64,000 nt of DNA, taken from Pogonophryne albipinna (Eukaryota; Chordata; Actinopteri; Perciformes; Artedidraconidae). Below, piece by piece: positions 11,429-26,195 of this stretch; positions within the stretch are counted from its first letter, which is position 1, and every line of letters begins with the position of its first letter. A program made the translations under genes and the position numbers. The notes under the pieces were generated by a model. That model was not told the origin of the DNA. It worked only from the letters and a program-made list of their open reading frames with translations, and searched no databases. The DNA lies in contig CM053243.1 of NCBI GenBank assembly GCA_028583405.1, positions 27,370,116 to 27,434,115 on the forward strand. The letters run 5' to 3'.

Positions 11429-14220
11429 GTGTCGGCATGCCGCTCCCTCAGCTCTCTGCCTTTAGCTATCCTGTTTTTGTTTTATGTTTGTCAGAATGTC
11501 CCTGCTCTGCTTGTCTATGATCGCCAAGCTCTCCTCCACCTAAGACCCTCACTGGAGTTTATACTGCTGCCCAAACCTATATCTGGCAACCGTAAATCGA
11601 CTCCCCCCCCCCCCCCTCTACTGTCAGATATTCCCACCTACCTGCGCCGGTTGCCCTGCATCCTGCCTCACCGAAAGCACTTTAGACGACGGGGAAAGCG
11701 TGGTGGCTCGCTCGTCCATCAAAAAGCACACCTGACGGCTTCTTTCGTGACTTATCCACGCATCAGATGTCATGGCCCTCCCGCTGTACGCCATCCGAGG
11801 GTTCGGTGGATTCGCCCTGTCTTTCCGGAGCTGCAGCCTCTGCTGGGCCCGCTGGCAGCTCCTCCTGCCCGACTGACTGCTCCCGGTCCGCGCGGCGTTC
11901 AACACGCACATCTTCGTCAGCTGAGACGCACTACACCTTCGGCACCTCCGGAGAGAAAACTCTGCATGGCTTTGCTAAATGCTAGGTCAATAGCAAACAA
12001 GACGTTCCTGTTAAACGACTTCTTCACCTCTCATGATCTGGATTTAATGTTCCTGACGGAGACCTGGGTCCACACCGGCGAGTATGTACCGTTTTCTGAA
12101 CTTCTTCCTCCCGACTGTACTTTCTTCAGCTCCCCCCGTACCACCGGCCGTGGTGGGGGTATAGCTTCAGTGTTTAGAGCTAATCTCCAATGCCGTTTGC
12201 TTCACCCAGTAACTAGCTATGCTAGCTTCGAGTTGCAGCTTTTTGAATTGAACCCAGCCTCGCCTATACTCTGCACAGTCGTGTATCGTCCGCCAAAGTA
12301 CAATAATGATTTCATAACTGACTTTTCTGACTTTTTGTCCGGAATCATGGTGAAATATGATCTTGTTTTGATCTGCGGAGACTTTAATGTCCATGTGTGC
12401 TGCGAGTCTAAACCTCTTGTTAGGGATTTTTTAAACCTCCCCGACTCTTTCGGTCTTATTCAGTCTGTGGCTGGTCCAACATACGATAAAGGACACACCT
12501 TAGATTTAGTATTATCGTTTGGATTGTCTATCTCTGTGGATGAAATCTGTGCAGGAACGCGTATCTCAGACCATTTACCGGTTCTGTTTACAACCTCGAT
12601 CCCTTCTGTAGGAGTCGAATCACGTGCTTCTGTGCGTTGTCTGCGTTCAATTAACCCCTTGACTGCCTCACAGTTTTCAGATGCTTTTAATACTTATCCG
12701 ATTTGTAAATTAGAGGTGAACTGTGCTTTTAGTGCGGATGAGCTTATATCTTTGTTTGATTCGACATGTACCCAAATACTGGATTCCGTTGCTTCTTTTA
12801 CGCTTAGACGCAACAAAGTTCTCTCAGAGCCGTGGCTCAATGATTGTACTCGCGCTTTTAGACGCGCTTGCAGGCGTGTAGAGAGAAAATGGAAAAAGGA
12901 TAAACTTCATGTGTCCTTAGAAATTCTTCGTGCTTGCCTTTCCGATTATCAGACGCCAGTCAAAGCAGCCAAAACAGAGTATATTTCTCTGTTAATCTCC
13001 AAAAACAGCCATAAACCTCAAGTTCTTTTTAATGTCCTTAATTCGATCATTAATCCTTGTGATTCTTCTCCAATTGTGCCATCAACTACTCTCTGCGATA
13101 CATTTCTTAAATGTTTTATCGAAAAAGTATCTGCTCTTAGGCTAGCCTATACTAGTGCTACCCCAGATCCTGCTCCCTTTCTGTGCCCTGCTGTCCTCGA
13201 CCATTTTGAGCCTGTATCCCTCTCTTCTCTCTCGGATGTAGTCAAGCACTTGCGGCCGACAAACTGCACCTTAGACAGCATTCCCTCTCGCTTCCTTAGA
13301 GATGTTTTCAAATCAGTTGGAGCAAGTGTTTTATTGCTTGTAAACACCTCTCTTAGCTCAGGATGTGTCCCAGCTGCCTTCAAACATGCCGTGGTTAAGC
13401 CACTACTTAAAAAGAAAAATCTCGATCCCTCCATTCTCGCAAATTTCAGGCCCATCTCCCAGCTACCCTTTTTATCTAAAGCCCTGGAGCGAGTAGTCTA
13501 CGCCCAGCTGCAGCTGCATGAAAAATGTCAGTCTGGCTTTAAACCTATGCATAGTACTGAAACAGCCCTTTTAAGAGTTTTTAATGATCTGCTCTTAGCC
13601 GCCGACTCAGGCAGCCCAGCTGTCTTGGTGCTGTTAGATTTAACTGCTGCCTTTGACACTGTGGATCATAGTATCCTGTTGTCACGGCTTGAACAGTCCG
13701 CAGGCATTACAGGCTCTGCTCTTGCATGGTTCAGGTCTTATTTGACGGACTGTAGCTTCTCAGTGCAGTTAGGTGCCTTCTCCTCTGCCAAAGCCCCTCT
13801 TACCTGTGGGGTTCCCCAAGGCTCGATTCTGGGCCCCATCCTTTTTCTATTGTACATACTGTCCCTAGGTTCAATTCTCACAAAACATAATATCCCCTTC
13901 CATTGTTACGCTGATGATGTCAATCAAAATGCCAACTCACTACAGCAGTTGAAGGACTGCTTAACAGAGATTAAATCCTGGCTGAGCCAAAACTTCCTCA
14001 CCCTCAATGAGAGCAAGACCGAGGTCATCTTTTTTGGACCCCAACAAACAGTCTCCCCGGTTGATATTCTGGGCTCCCTCAATAAAAATATTCTCCCCTC
14101 TGTTATGAATCTTGGAGTGACCTTCAACAGCACTGTAGTCAAGACCTGCTTTTTCAAAATACGACTATTGGCTAAGACCAAGTCGTTTTTATCTTTTAAA
14201 GACCTAGAAAGGGTTATTAA

Positions 14221-16037
<1,817 letters not shown>

Positions 16038-16651
16038 TAGTTTGCCAAACAGTTCATTTATCAGATGGGGGCAGAGAAGAAGGAACAATTCTGCCCTGAA
16101 TCCCACGTTGATACAGAGGAATCGATGAGGTCCTTTGCTGAGGAGGTTGAGGAGCTGCTGAGGAACTGCTGAGGAACAACACAATGGTGATGAGGTTGAG
16201 ATGTATGAAGGACTACAAAACCTTTTGGATGAAAAAAGCCTGATGTTCACTAAAGTGCTTAGTGATCTCCTCCTCAATCACACCACAAATGGGATGATAG
16301 CACCAGAGATTGCCACAGGAGTAACAAGAATATTCATTGCGCCGCCACGTGAAGCCATGCTTAGAGAAATGATCAGATGCTTGTGGTGGAGTCTGATCGT
16401 TCTTCGTCTGACCCTTCCCCTGAAAGTGGAGAGGACACAGAGGATCCCATCCCGTAGCTGCGCTACATTCCTCTGCACTATCCTATCCAATGTTTGCTCA
16501 AACATCTGTGGCATCAACATCCCTCCAGTTTGCCACCGAACGTCCCCCATGCAGGTGTGTCATGTCGACAATACTGCTGATAATCTCAGGGGTAAAGAAT
16601 AAATCAAAGAAGGATTCCACGTCATGAATTCTTATTTATGCCACTCGTAAT
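16038..16651 (+). other. Central part of the piggyBac-type element, left side
   Basis: About 345 bp (16038-16382) have no partner in the right half. 16383-16488 pairs inverted with 18553-18658, so the right half lost, or the left half gained, the intervening piece. From 16480 a 294-bp unit begins that is tandemly duplicated; this copy is interrupted at 16651 by the LTR insertion. The 133-codon frame at 16201-16602 may include remnants of transposase N-terminal coding sequence but shows no catalytic motif. Confidence 0.6.
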
Positions 16652-18123
16652 TGTTACGATCTCAGGCACTTAGGATGTTGGACCCAATTGCAGACAGGGA
16701 GACAGAGGTAAAGTATTGTAAGATACTTTATTTTTCCATGACTGGCAAAAATGAACAAAAAGGTAACCACCAAAACTCTAGTCGAGATGACAAAACAACA
16801 GAGAACAAAAAATGAAGGCGCTCACGCAGTGAGGAATCAAAAACCTTTCATGAGTACCAGGAGCATAGACCTTACCATGACAATAGACAAGACGAACTGA
16901 CACTGAACACTGGGAGACAGGGGAATTTAAACACAGGGTAACTAGACACAGGTGGGAACAATCAGGGGCGGGGCTGACACTGATGAGCACAGGAGACACA
17001 CAAGGAGTGACAGGTGAAAACAATCAGGAAATTAGTAGTGATGGCGAGATGAAGCCTTATGAAGCTTTGAAGCTTTCCAGCCAATTGGTTCGCAAAAGGG
17101 TTCATCTCATGAGGCTTCATCATGGGCTTCATTTGAACACAAACCCCCTGTTGGTCAAAGTGTGTAAAACAGGCAGATTGGACATACAGTGTGCTCTATC
17201 TCATACCGAGTTCTCAATGAGTAAAGCCTTAGAATAACTCTAAACAACGAACATTAAATCATATTTTCATGTCAACAATATTGTTTTTATTCCAGTTGAA
17301 TGATTGTGATTGAAAAGCTTGGAGGCTACATTGCAAAGAGGGATTTGTATTCCTTCATAAACGTAACCATGTTGTAGCCTGAGAAAGGCTAAACCATATC
17401 AAAGAATACATTTATTAACTACATTATCTCATTTAGCTGTAGCTTTTATAAACAACAAAAAATACGTAGGCCTATTGACCAGTTGTTGAACCAGGGACCC
17501 TGCGGTCGTGAGTCAACTGCTTTCCAGCTGAGCCGCAGCCCACACACTGAATCTCCCTAAAAACACTGCACGATATTTATTCCTGTATTTATTCATTTAT
17601 TTATTCATGTTTTTATTCCTACATTTATTCATGCTTGTATCTATTTATACTTATGACATGTTCCGACCACTATATAAGTGAGGGTCTGAGCTCTCTTAAT
17701 TCCATCGTGTCACCGGGCCCGGGTACAGGAGGGGTAATATGGTTCTTCTTATTATACATCCATGGGTATTATGAGCGTTGTGGTTCAACGGTTCAACCGA
17801 TCGGAATCGCTTCCTGAAGCAGTCACGTGGTATTGACAGGCAGCGAGGCTTCGTTTGTCATCGATGACGTCACTGGCCCAAAACGATACAAGCCTTGATA
17901 CATGCTTCACAAAAAGCTTCGGGGATTACTCGACACACGCTCCGAAGCCTCGGCGCAATACGTAACATCACTAGAAATTAGACACACCAGGGAAACTAAC
18001 GACAGACATGAAAACACAGGGAAACGAGACCAGACAATATACAGGGAGGAAAACATGACAAGGAGAACGGAAAAACACCCACACCTAGACATAGAAACGT
18101 GACATGACATAATAATCCAGACA
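16652..18123 (-). mobile_element. Solo LTR, gypsy-like, reverse orientation, itself interrupted
   Basis: The element starts TGTTACGATCTCAGG and ends CCAGACA on the plus strand and is flanked by GTAAT at 16647-16651 and 18124-18128, a perfect 5-bp duplication. Without the inner hAT insertion it is 526 bp. Read on the minus strand it begins TGTCTGG, has CCCCGCCCCTGATTGTTCCC in its middle and an AATAAAG polyadenylation signal near its end (plus strand about 16727-16733). It resembles teleost gypsy LTRs that I recall. No internal coding region is present, so it is a solo LTR formed by recombination. Confidence 0.82.
17036..17973. mobile_element. Non-autonomous hAT element inside the solo LTR, 938 bp
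   Basis: The termini are TAGTGATG and CATCACTA, with perfect 8-bp duplications GAAATTAG at 17028-17035 and 17974-17981. Subterminal sequences are rich in AAGCCT/AAGCTT motifs on both sides. There is no transposase. It is the innermost and therefore youngest of the three insertions stacked in the LINE. Confidence 0.92.
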
Positions 18124-18128
18124 GTAAT

Positions 18129-18689
18129 GGCATAACGCGTGAACCCTGAAACCAAACCTCTGGCAGCAAGAATGTAGCGCGGCGTTTCCTCGTGAGAGGG
18201 AAACCAGATTTGAAAATGTTTTGATGTCCACCCACTGCCATGACGGACACTATCCTATCCAATGTTTGCTCAAACGTCGGTGGCATCAACATCCCTCCAG
18301 TTTGCCACCGAACATCCCCCATGCAGGTGTGTCATGTCGACAATACTGCTGATGATCTCAGGGGTAAAGAATAAATCAAAGAAGGATTCCACGTCATGAA
18401 TTCTTATTTATGCCACTCGTAATGGCATAGCGCGTGTGCCCTGAAACCAAACCTCTGGCAGCAGGAATGTAGCGCAACGTTTCCTCTTAAGAGGGAAACC
18501 AGATTTGAAAATGTTTTGATGTCCACCCACTGCCATGACGGACACGATCCTCCGGATAGGATAGTGCAGAGGAATGTAGCGCAGCTACGGGATGGGATCC
18601 TCTGTGTCCTCTCCACTTTCAGGGGAAGGGTCAGACGAAGAAGGATCAGACTCCACTACAAACTCCACATCAGATTCTCCTTCTCATGT
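18129..18689 (+). repeat. Tandem 294-bp unit and inverted block in the centre of the piggyBac-type element
   Basis: 18251-18545 is a second copy of the unit formed by 16480-16651 plus 18129-18250; both begin TATCCTATCCAATGTTTGCT and end CCATGACGGACAC. 18553-18658 is the inverted partner of 16383-16488. The unit contains an ATGAATTCTTATTTATGCCA segment, and its first copy is the one split by the solo LTR. Confidence 0.85.
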
Positions 18690-20580
18690 TTGGCAAAAAA
18701 GTGTTTTATCTTTGTGCTGACTCCTTTCAAGCACAGTTCAGGCAGATCCACACCAGATTCTCCTTCTCAGGGTGTTTCTATTTCAGAGGATGAGTCCTGC
18801 AGCTGAAGTTAGGGGCTGCATGAGCAGAGACCTCTTGTCCCACAGAGAAGCTCCTCTTCATCTTACTGCTTGTTGCGTATCACAGGAATGAAATGACCAT
18901 CCAGCCAAACTACACATATTTGAAGCTTTGGCTTTGCAGCCAGGTGTTTTTATTTACTTCAAGGAGTGTATGTATGGCTGTGTATGTCTGTTTGCTAAAG
19001 AGACATTATCAAAGGACTTTGAAGTTCCAAACAATTCAAAACATCGAGGTCAAGCTGGGTCAAGATCATACATCTGTTTACCTCAAAGACACATGAAACA
19101 GCACAAATGAAAAACAAAACGCCATGAGAGCACACTTACTCCTGTCTCATTCTCACACACAATCACTCACACAAGGTATAAGAAGGTTTAATATGTAAGA
19201 GTGTGTATGACTTTGGGAATGAGGGAGTGAGAGAAAAAGAGAGAAAGAAAGAAAGAAAGATATGAGGTGAAAACTGCGACTTGCTGAAACTAAATCTACT
19301 GTATATTGTTGTCTCTGTACACACACACTGTACATCGACACACACACACACATTTCTCAGCTGATACCACTCTTCCACATCCATACCAACACACCTACAT
19401 CATATTAGTTGCATACATGTATTCCAATGGCTGTCAGGGCCCCATTATACAACAGGCAAATAAACCAAGAAATGACAAGCATGTAATTCAATGGTAAAAT
19501 GTCACATCTGGTTTTTACAGTAAAAAGGACAAATTTAACTATTTTCCTCCAATATAAAACCCTGACATTACAAAATGCATGATTTTATACCGGAATGGCG
19601 GAGAGATCAAAATATGTGGTTATAATGGGAGTGGATGGGACATTTTTGTCCGCGAGTGGCTAATGTGTGAGTTTTTTGTTTAATCTGATTCTATGCAAAA
19701 ACTAATAATCAACCAAAATCAATGTTGTTGCTAATCTTTGACATATCCAAGACTGTGTTAAAAAAAAAGCCGACCCCCCCAACATTTATCATATGGAAAA
19801 TAACTGCCTTTTTGTGCATGTTTTTCATAGAAAACGCAAATTCATGTTTTCAAACTGGCAGTTCAAGGGTTAAAATCCTGAACATAATTTAACATTTGGT
19901 ATTTTTGATCAGGACTGAAGTTGATTGAAAGATTTAACCCTAAAAAGTTTTTAAAAATATTAATCTGTTGTCATTTTAGAGCAGTTTTTTGAAGTGGACA
20001 TTTTTGTCCCGAATGACTAATTTGTAACTTTTTTGTTCAATCTGATTTTGTGCAAAAACTAATAATGCAAAAAAATCCATTTTGTTGCTAATCTTTGACA
20101 TATCCAATACTGTTATAAAAAAAAAAGAGCCAGTCCCCAGATATGTATTTTTTTTGGAAAATAACACATTTTCTCTGTTTTCATCATGAAAAAAAACAGC
20201 GGTTTCATGTATTCAAAATGGCATTTAAAGGGTTAAAATCCTGAAAATGATTAAATTTTTGGTATTTTCTATTACGGCGGAAGTTGCTTTAAAGATTGAA
20301 CCAAAAAACGTTGTGAAAAAAACCTTTTAATATAATATTTTTATCAAAGCATTTTGCAGTGGACATTTTTGTCTCGAATGACTAATTTGCGTAGTCGATT
20401 TGTTACACAGTGAATTAAAGACCGATTTCAAAAATTGAAATTGGAATTCCAAAATAGATCGAGAAAATAGCCTTGTTACAAAAAATCAGGCCATTTGCAC
20501 CAACACAACCAAAGTTATTGCAAAATGAAAAGTGAAAAATTACCCATATGGACAAAAACGTTCACAGTTATACCGGAGGG
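18690..20580 (-). repeat. Right inverted arm of the piggyBac-type element
   Basis: This is the reverse complement of 14221-16037, with small indels. It keeps the full terminal segment missing from the left arm. GGACATTTTTGTCC-like palindromes lie near 19639, 19998 and 20363, again about 360 bp apart. Confidence 0.9.
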
Positions 20581-21053
20581 TTAACGCCTTTGTAACCTCG
20601 AGACTGGATTACTGCAATGTGCTATATGTGGGTATGGACCAGGCCTCAATTAGACGCCTTCAGCTAGTTCAGAATGCAGCTGCACGTCTTCTCACTGGCC
20701 ATAAAAAGCGGGACCATATCACCCCAATTCTGGCTTCATTGCACTGGCTTCCAGTTCGGTTCAGAATAGATTTTAAACTCCTTTTATTTGTTTTTAAAGC
20801 CCTAAATGGGCTGGCTCCTGCCTATATAGCCGAACTCCTCCATCGCTACACCCCAGGCAGAGCCTTAAGGTCGGCTGATCAGCTGCTGTTGATAGTGCCT
20901 AAGACCAGGCTTAAAACCAGAGGGCATCGAGCTTTCGCAGCGGCTGGCCCTAGGCTCTGGAATACTTTGCCCCTCCATGTGAGGTCGGCCCAGACCCTGG
21001 GGGTTTTTAAATCAACACTTAAAACTCACTTTTTCTCTCTGGCTTTTGTTTAA
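20581..21053 (+). pseudogene. L2-type LINE ORF, C-terminal part after the piggyBac insertion
   Basis: Directly after the right TTAA the LINE protein resumes with NAFVTSRLDYCNVLY, then IRRLQLVQNAAARLLT, HITPILASLHWLPVRFRIDF, FKALNGLAPAYIAELL and LWNTLPLHVR, the conserved C-terminal block of L2-like elements. It is open to the TAA at 21051-21053. The frame also extends upstream into the transposon arm as far as an ATG at 20532, which is fortuitous. Together with 11429-14220 this is one broken gene. Confidence 0.88.
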
Positions 21054-21069
21054 TTATTTATTTATTCAT

Positions 21070-21112
<43 letters not shown>

Positions 21113-21360
21113 GTTATTTATTTATTCATTTAGTTCTTTATTTTAATATTTATAACATAACATAGGATTTCATAAAGTATTTTTAAATAGTTTATACATT
21201 ATTCAAATATAGGAATAGTAGATACTGATATTCTGAACAATCTGTGCTGTTGTATTTGCTGTAAAGTGTCTCTACTGTAGGCTATTTTTATTATATGTAC
21301 AGCACTTTGGCTCGACCAAAAATCGTTTATAAATGTGCTATATAAATAAAACTTGATTTG
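21054..21360 (+). mobile_element. LINE 3' untranslated region and tail, with (TTTA)n
   Basis: A TTTA/TTCA repeat runs at about 21055-21140. The end GTGCTATATAAATAAAACTT followed by TGATTTGATAG is the typical tail of this LINE group. Its presence shows that the LINE copy is 3' complete. The 5' limit before 11429 was not defined. Confidence 0.75.
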
Positions 21361-23023
21361 ATAGCAGAAAACATCCAGTGTTATAATATCAGCAGTTATT
21401 GTTTTATGTGGCTCAGTAGTTATTGTTTTATGTGGCTCAGTAGTTCTCAGTAGAGCTAGCCTCTTAGCAGCCTAATGAATGTTAAGTATTGGGCACACCA
21501 TGACAGAAGTGCAAAGCTAGGCTACTGCATGTCTAATTAGATTTAAAGGTGGTGTATTAGCAGAGAGCCTCAACTCATGTAAACGAAGCAAAGCAATAGG
21601 CTGTGTAGTAAAATGGTGATGGAGTGAGTCATGCAAGCAGGAGCATGTTGTTAAACCTCTTAAGCAAACGAGTATTCAGTAACATTCTTCCAATTTGATG
21701 ATGATTTGATGGGGGAACGTGTTATGTCTGAAGTGTTGTGTTTGTGATGAATCCTGGAAGAATTAGGAATATTTGCTCTGTGTTTCAGGGCTGAAACGTG
21801 GGATACTGCATTGTATGTCAAATTTAAATATTACATGAACAATATTATACACACTGTTGAGATCACCATCATACATTTTGGTAAAAACGATCATGCCTTT
21901 GAAATACACTGACGCATGTGAGGGTGGTTAAGTGGTTCTGAATCTATTTGAAGGGTTTCTCCTGCACTCTCACCAATAAGGGCATTATTCTAGGTGCTTA
22001 AAAAACATTATCATCCATCCAGCCTTATATTTCCGAGTAAATGCCTCTCTTCTTTATATGGCTGATTGAGTGGTTACAATAAGTATACTCTACTGGAACA
22101 TTCTACAAAGAGATGTAATTCAGCTTTATTCAGCTGATCGTGGATGTAACTAGCAAAGACTGGATGTGTTATTAGAAATGTACAGGAGCTGAAGATCAGT
22201 TTGGAATTCACCCAAGATAACTTTGAGGAGATGAGAATGGGGCACAAGGATATTGTCACAAGGATAAGTCATTAGAAACCAACATAATGAATTCAAAGCA
22301 GGAAATGGGTGGAATGTTTGCCAAGAGGGACTTCATTGAAACTCAGAACAGGAGGACAAACAGTAATTGATGGAATTGCAGCCGAGAAAGGAGAGAATTG
22401 GAGTGAATCATAGAAGAAAGTTAACCAAATACGTTCTAGCATTCTGTGTCCATAAAAGCATGACAATGCCAGCCTGCAGTATGCTTATGAGAGAGTGCCG
22501 TTTGGTTCAGTATTTTTTTTATACATTTTTTGATTTTGCCTGATTTTACTTTTATGCAGTTTTTTACCCGTTGTTCAGTCACTCCCAAACCTGGAATACT
22601 GCCCAGTAATTTGGTCAGGTGCTGCTGAGAAACATCTAAAGCAGCCGGTTTACTTCTCATGTGTTAGATGTTATCATGGCTAACTGGGAAATTAAACGAC
22701 GGCCTTATGTGATCCATGCACAATGTTGTGTTATATATACTGTATATTATGTTTGGCCTTTTCCCCCTTACTTTCTTGTTTTATTGATACCCTTATACTT
22801 ATTTTATTTGTAATGTTATTGTTTTTGCGTAGACCCTGATAAGGCTATTGATGAGTTTATGAAAGATGATAGAGATAACATATTTTAGGGGAAAATGATG
22901 TCGAAATTCTGTTGTTTCTGCTGATTGTTCAGAAATATCTATCTTGAGAAAATTAAGCTGAATATGGCAAGATCGCCTACCCAAAAAGGGAAACATGATG
23001 ATTTTCACCATTGTGATTGGTAT
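21361..23023. other. Non-coding stretch between LINE and LTR element
   Basis: There is no gene. An exact 24-bp tandem duplication (AGTTATTGTTTTATGTGGCT...) occupies 21394-21417 and 21418-21441. The rest is unique AT-rich sequence to my reading. Confidence 0.45.
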
Positions 23024-23481
23024 TGTTAGGGAATAATTTTACCTTTACTTAAGATATTTGACCTTTCGGCCTGTTGACGTTTTACGACCAACCCTAAGTC
23101 TGTTATCTGTCTTGGGGAGTGGGAAGTTTTAGCTATTGTTGACATTAATAGTTTTATGACCGGTCAACTCTCGGCCACAGAGCCATTAGAGTCCGATAAG
23201 TGATTCAGTGCCTCCAGGTATTCACGTGTACCTTCCCCCATATGTGGGTTGACTCTCTGTAAACTAGTTAAAGGTCTAGCCGAGAGATAGGCTGATTCAG
23301 ATTTGACATGGCAATCCACCCGTGCAGTCAGAATCTTTGACTGTGTGACTTGTGATGTGAATTTCTCCGGCCGATGCTTGTATTAAATCTCAGTGTTTGA
23401 CATCAGAACTCCTGCTCATCCCGTGTCTCCTTCCTGAGTCGGTGACTCCCAAAGCATTGCTACACAGAAGTTTCCTCCACA
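23024..23481 (+). repeat. 5' LTR of the non-coding retroelement
   Basis: It starts TGTTAGGGAATAATTTTACC and ends TTTCCTCCACA. An ATTAAA-type polyadenylation signal lies near 23383 before TCTCAGTGTTTGACATC. It is identical to 30697-31154 apart from two substitutions. Confidence 0.92.
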
Positions 23482-23484
23482 AAT

Positions 23485-23502
23485 TGGCGTTGTCGGCAGG
23501 AT
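23485..23502 (+). promoter_or_regulatory. Primer-binding site, serine tRNA type
   Basis: TGGCGTTGTCGGCAGGAT begins three bases after the LTR end. It matches 17 of 18 positions of the complement of a vertebrate serine tRNA 3' end as I recall it (TGG plus CGTAGTCGGCAGGAT). Position and TGG start fit a retroviral primer site. Confidence 0.75.
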
Positions 23503-23523
23503 ACCAACATATCTTCAGAGACT

Positions 23524-23529
23524 GGTAAG
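23524..23529 (+). promoter_or_regulatory. Candidate leader splice donor
   Basis: ACTG followed by GTAAGTGT lies about 40 bases after the LTR, where retroviral leaders often carry the donor for spliced env RNA. No acceptor or env remains, so its use is unproven. Confidence 0.45.
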
Positions 23530-25655
23530 TGTAATTTCAAATCCACATTTGGACATTGCCTTACCAGAAACTGTGATTGACGGTATCCTAAAATTACCTG
23601 TGAAACTGAGCGGTTGTGTTTCATTTTTGGTTAATGAACATTTGGCTGATTGACTCTGTGCATGCTGCTTGGGACGAAATTACCATACAAGCATGCACAG
23701 CTTATGTTCAGAGTAACTTTAAAGAAATACATCAGTAAAGTGGAGCTTCTGTATGAAAGCAATGTAAAGATTTGTATTGGACAAATTGCCGAATTCTGGG
23801 GGTTTCAGCGGCCAACAGAGCAGTTAAAAATAAGCAGCCAGAGATATTCCCCCTATCGCCTCTGTGAGCACGGGGCCAGCAGCAGCCACGGGGGTGTGTG
23901 TAAATATTCCCCCATGTCTGGGTGGCTGCAGCTGTGCAGCTGAGAGGAAGAAAGTCACAGCCTTTTTGTCTATAAGCTTTAACTCACACCACCGCCATCT
24001 CTATTAAAAACGAGATGGTCTAAAAGCACTCGTTGTTTGTGACCGTCTTCTGCATTGCTGGCAAGGCTGGGGCAGCGCGAGGTGCGTGCATCACCTGATG
24101 CGCCACAGCTCTCTACTCTGCTGGAGGAACATTTCCTACTTTGCTTGGAAGCGTTCCCTACTTCGCTGGACCAGCTGGTGGCGATCCGGGGTGCATACAT
24201 AAAATTATAGGCTAATTGATCACGGGTGGGCAGTGGCAAGCAAGCATAGAGCAAAACTGTGTTTCATAATTGTGATGAACACGATGGCAGGTGTATAGGC
24301 TGGTCGTGTAGGACTACAGTTAACTGTACTGTGTTTGGAGAGAAAGGGTAGCGAAAAAAAGTCTATGTTCTCCTGGTCGGGGGAGCATAGCGCCACTAGA
24401 ACAGAGTAGTGGTTGTCGCAAAAGTATAACCTAGTTATCGCTTTTGGACGGTCTTCAGGCACGATCTTAGCACTTGTACAAGGGTGGATGCGCGAGCAGG
24501 TGCTCCACTTCTATAATTCCCTACCCCCTCTGAAAACCTCTTAATTCGGACTAAATTGAGCTGAATGAACTTTGCTGTCGCGCTGGTGTTTGTCTAATTG
24601 TTTCTATATTGGTTTGCCTACCCGCCATCTTGTGTATGCTTTGTAACAACTAATAATGAATCAGTCCATATCCAGGGTAAAATGAACTAAACTTTAGTTA
24701 TATCACCAAAAGTAAATGACTTGAGAAAAATAAATAATGTAAAGCATAATTATATATTATAGTATAAATGTGCTGCAAATGTGCTGCAAAATGAAAATAA
24801 ATAGCAAAAGAGTGTTTTTATGTCCTGCATCTGTCTGACACCCTGAGACCATCAGAGGCACCACTGCTGGTCATAAATACCGGCCTGAGGAGATCAGGGT
24901 TGCAAAAAATCTGTCTGCTCAATTAGGTCAATGTTGTATTATTTGTTTCATTTATTCTTAATCTATGTATTGTATGGTAATAATGAATAAAAACGTAATG
25001 TATTGAACACATTCCGAAACAAAGCAGATAAGACAGAACTAGACTCAGACATAATACTAATTGTGGTTGAAACCTTTTGCGCTGTTGCTGCAAAATGGAA
25101 ACTTTGTTGATTGTCTGTTCCAACTGGCCACTGGAATCAGATAATTGATATAAGTTGAAGTTCAATTACAGTTTTTTTTAAATATAGTTTAACATTCTTT
25201 ATTAAACTGTTTCAAATTATTTGATGAACAATAGAGTAAAGGTCGCTGGTTAAGCCAGGATCAATTATATTTGTTGAGGTCTTTATTGTGTGCATAATTA
25301 AATGTGCTAAATGAATTGAGCAATTTTTTTTGAAAAGGAGTATAATGTTGCAATCTCTTTAAGATAAGTAATTGCAGTTCCAAGATAGATGTTGTTTTCC
25401 CTGGGCCTCTCCTTCACAGGCCGACAAATCATGAGACTTCCAAATGCGAACAGACAGAGCAACTAAAACAACTAAAGCAGCAGTGGTAATAATAACAGAA
25501 ACGCTAAAGAGTCACATTTAATAGAAATATATAGAAGCATTTATTTTAATTGTGTAGCAGTCAGTTTATAATTTTGGCAGCACTGTTGAGCATTTAAAAA
25601 AAAAAAATGTATTTTCATGCCTCTGTGCAAGGCTTAGTCTTTCTATCTGTATAGC
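23530..25655 (+). other. Interior of the LTR element, 5' part, no coding capacity seen
   Basis: No frame longer than 97 codons exists and none shows retroviral motifs. The sequence at 23990-24200 is GC-richer than its surroundings. Nothing else is recognisable. Confidence 0.5.
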
Positions 25656-26195
25656 CAGTGGTGTTAAGTAACTAAGTTCATAAACTCAACTAGTACTATA
25701 CTTGGGTAACATTTTGAGATACTTGTACTTTATTTAAGTATTTAAATGTTTTGCTACTTTGTTCTTCTACTCCACTACAGTTCAGAGGTACATGGTGAAC
25801 TTCTACTCCACTACATGTATTTAATACCTTTAGTTACTTTACAGATGTGGATGAATGATGTGAAATATAATCAAGTGTTAAATCAGACTTTAGCCACCTG
25901 GAGTAAATCCACAAGCTACCCTGCGGTCTACAAAGTCATTCAAACTAGCTGCACCTTTACCAGCTTTGAGAACACTTTCATGATCAATCATTATAAAACA
26001 TATCATATATATTATTCTGAAATGGACCAATCTGCACAATGACTACTTTTATTGTCGCTATTTCCACTATATTTTGATGATAATACTTTTATACTTTTAC
26101 TTGAGTAACATTTTGAATGCAGTACTTTTACTGTAACATAGTATTCCTACACTCTGGTACTTCTACTTTTACTCAAGTACAACATCTGAGTACTA
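25656..26195. mobile_element. Teleost MITE-like repeat inside the LTR element
   Basis: The ends are CAGTGGTGTTAAGTAACTAA and a right end containing TACTCAAGTACAACATCTGA. The interior is rich in TACTTTTACT/CTACTCCACTACA motifs, the signature of a very common teleost non-autonomous DNA repeat that I recall. There is no transposase. Terminal duplications were not resolved. Confidence 0.65.

Noticed and set aside
16652..18123. Full LTR retrotransposon rather than solo LTR
   Set aside because: Only one 526-bp LTR-like unit exists once the hAT insertion is removed; there is no second LTR or coding interior.
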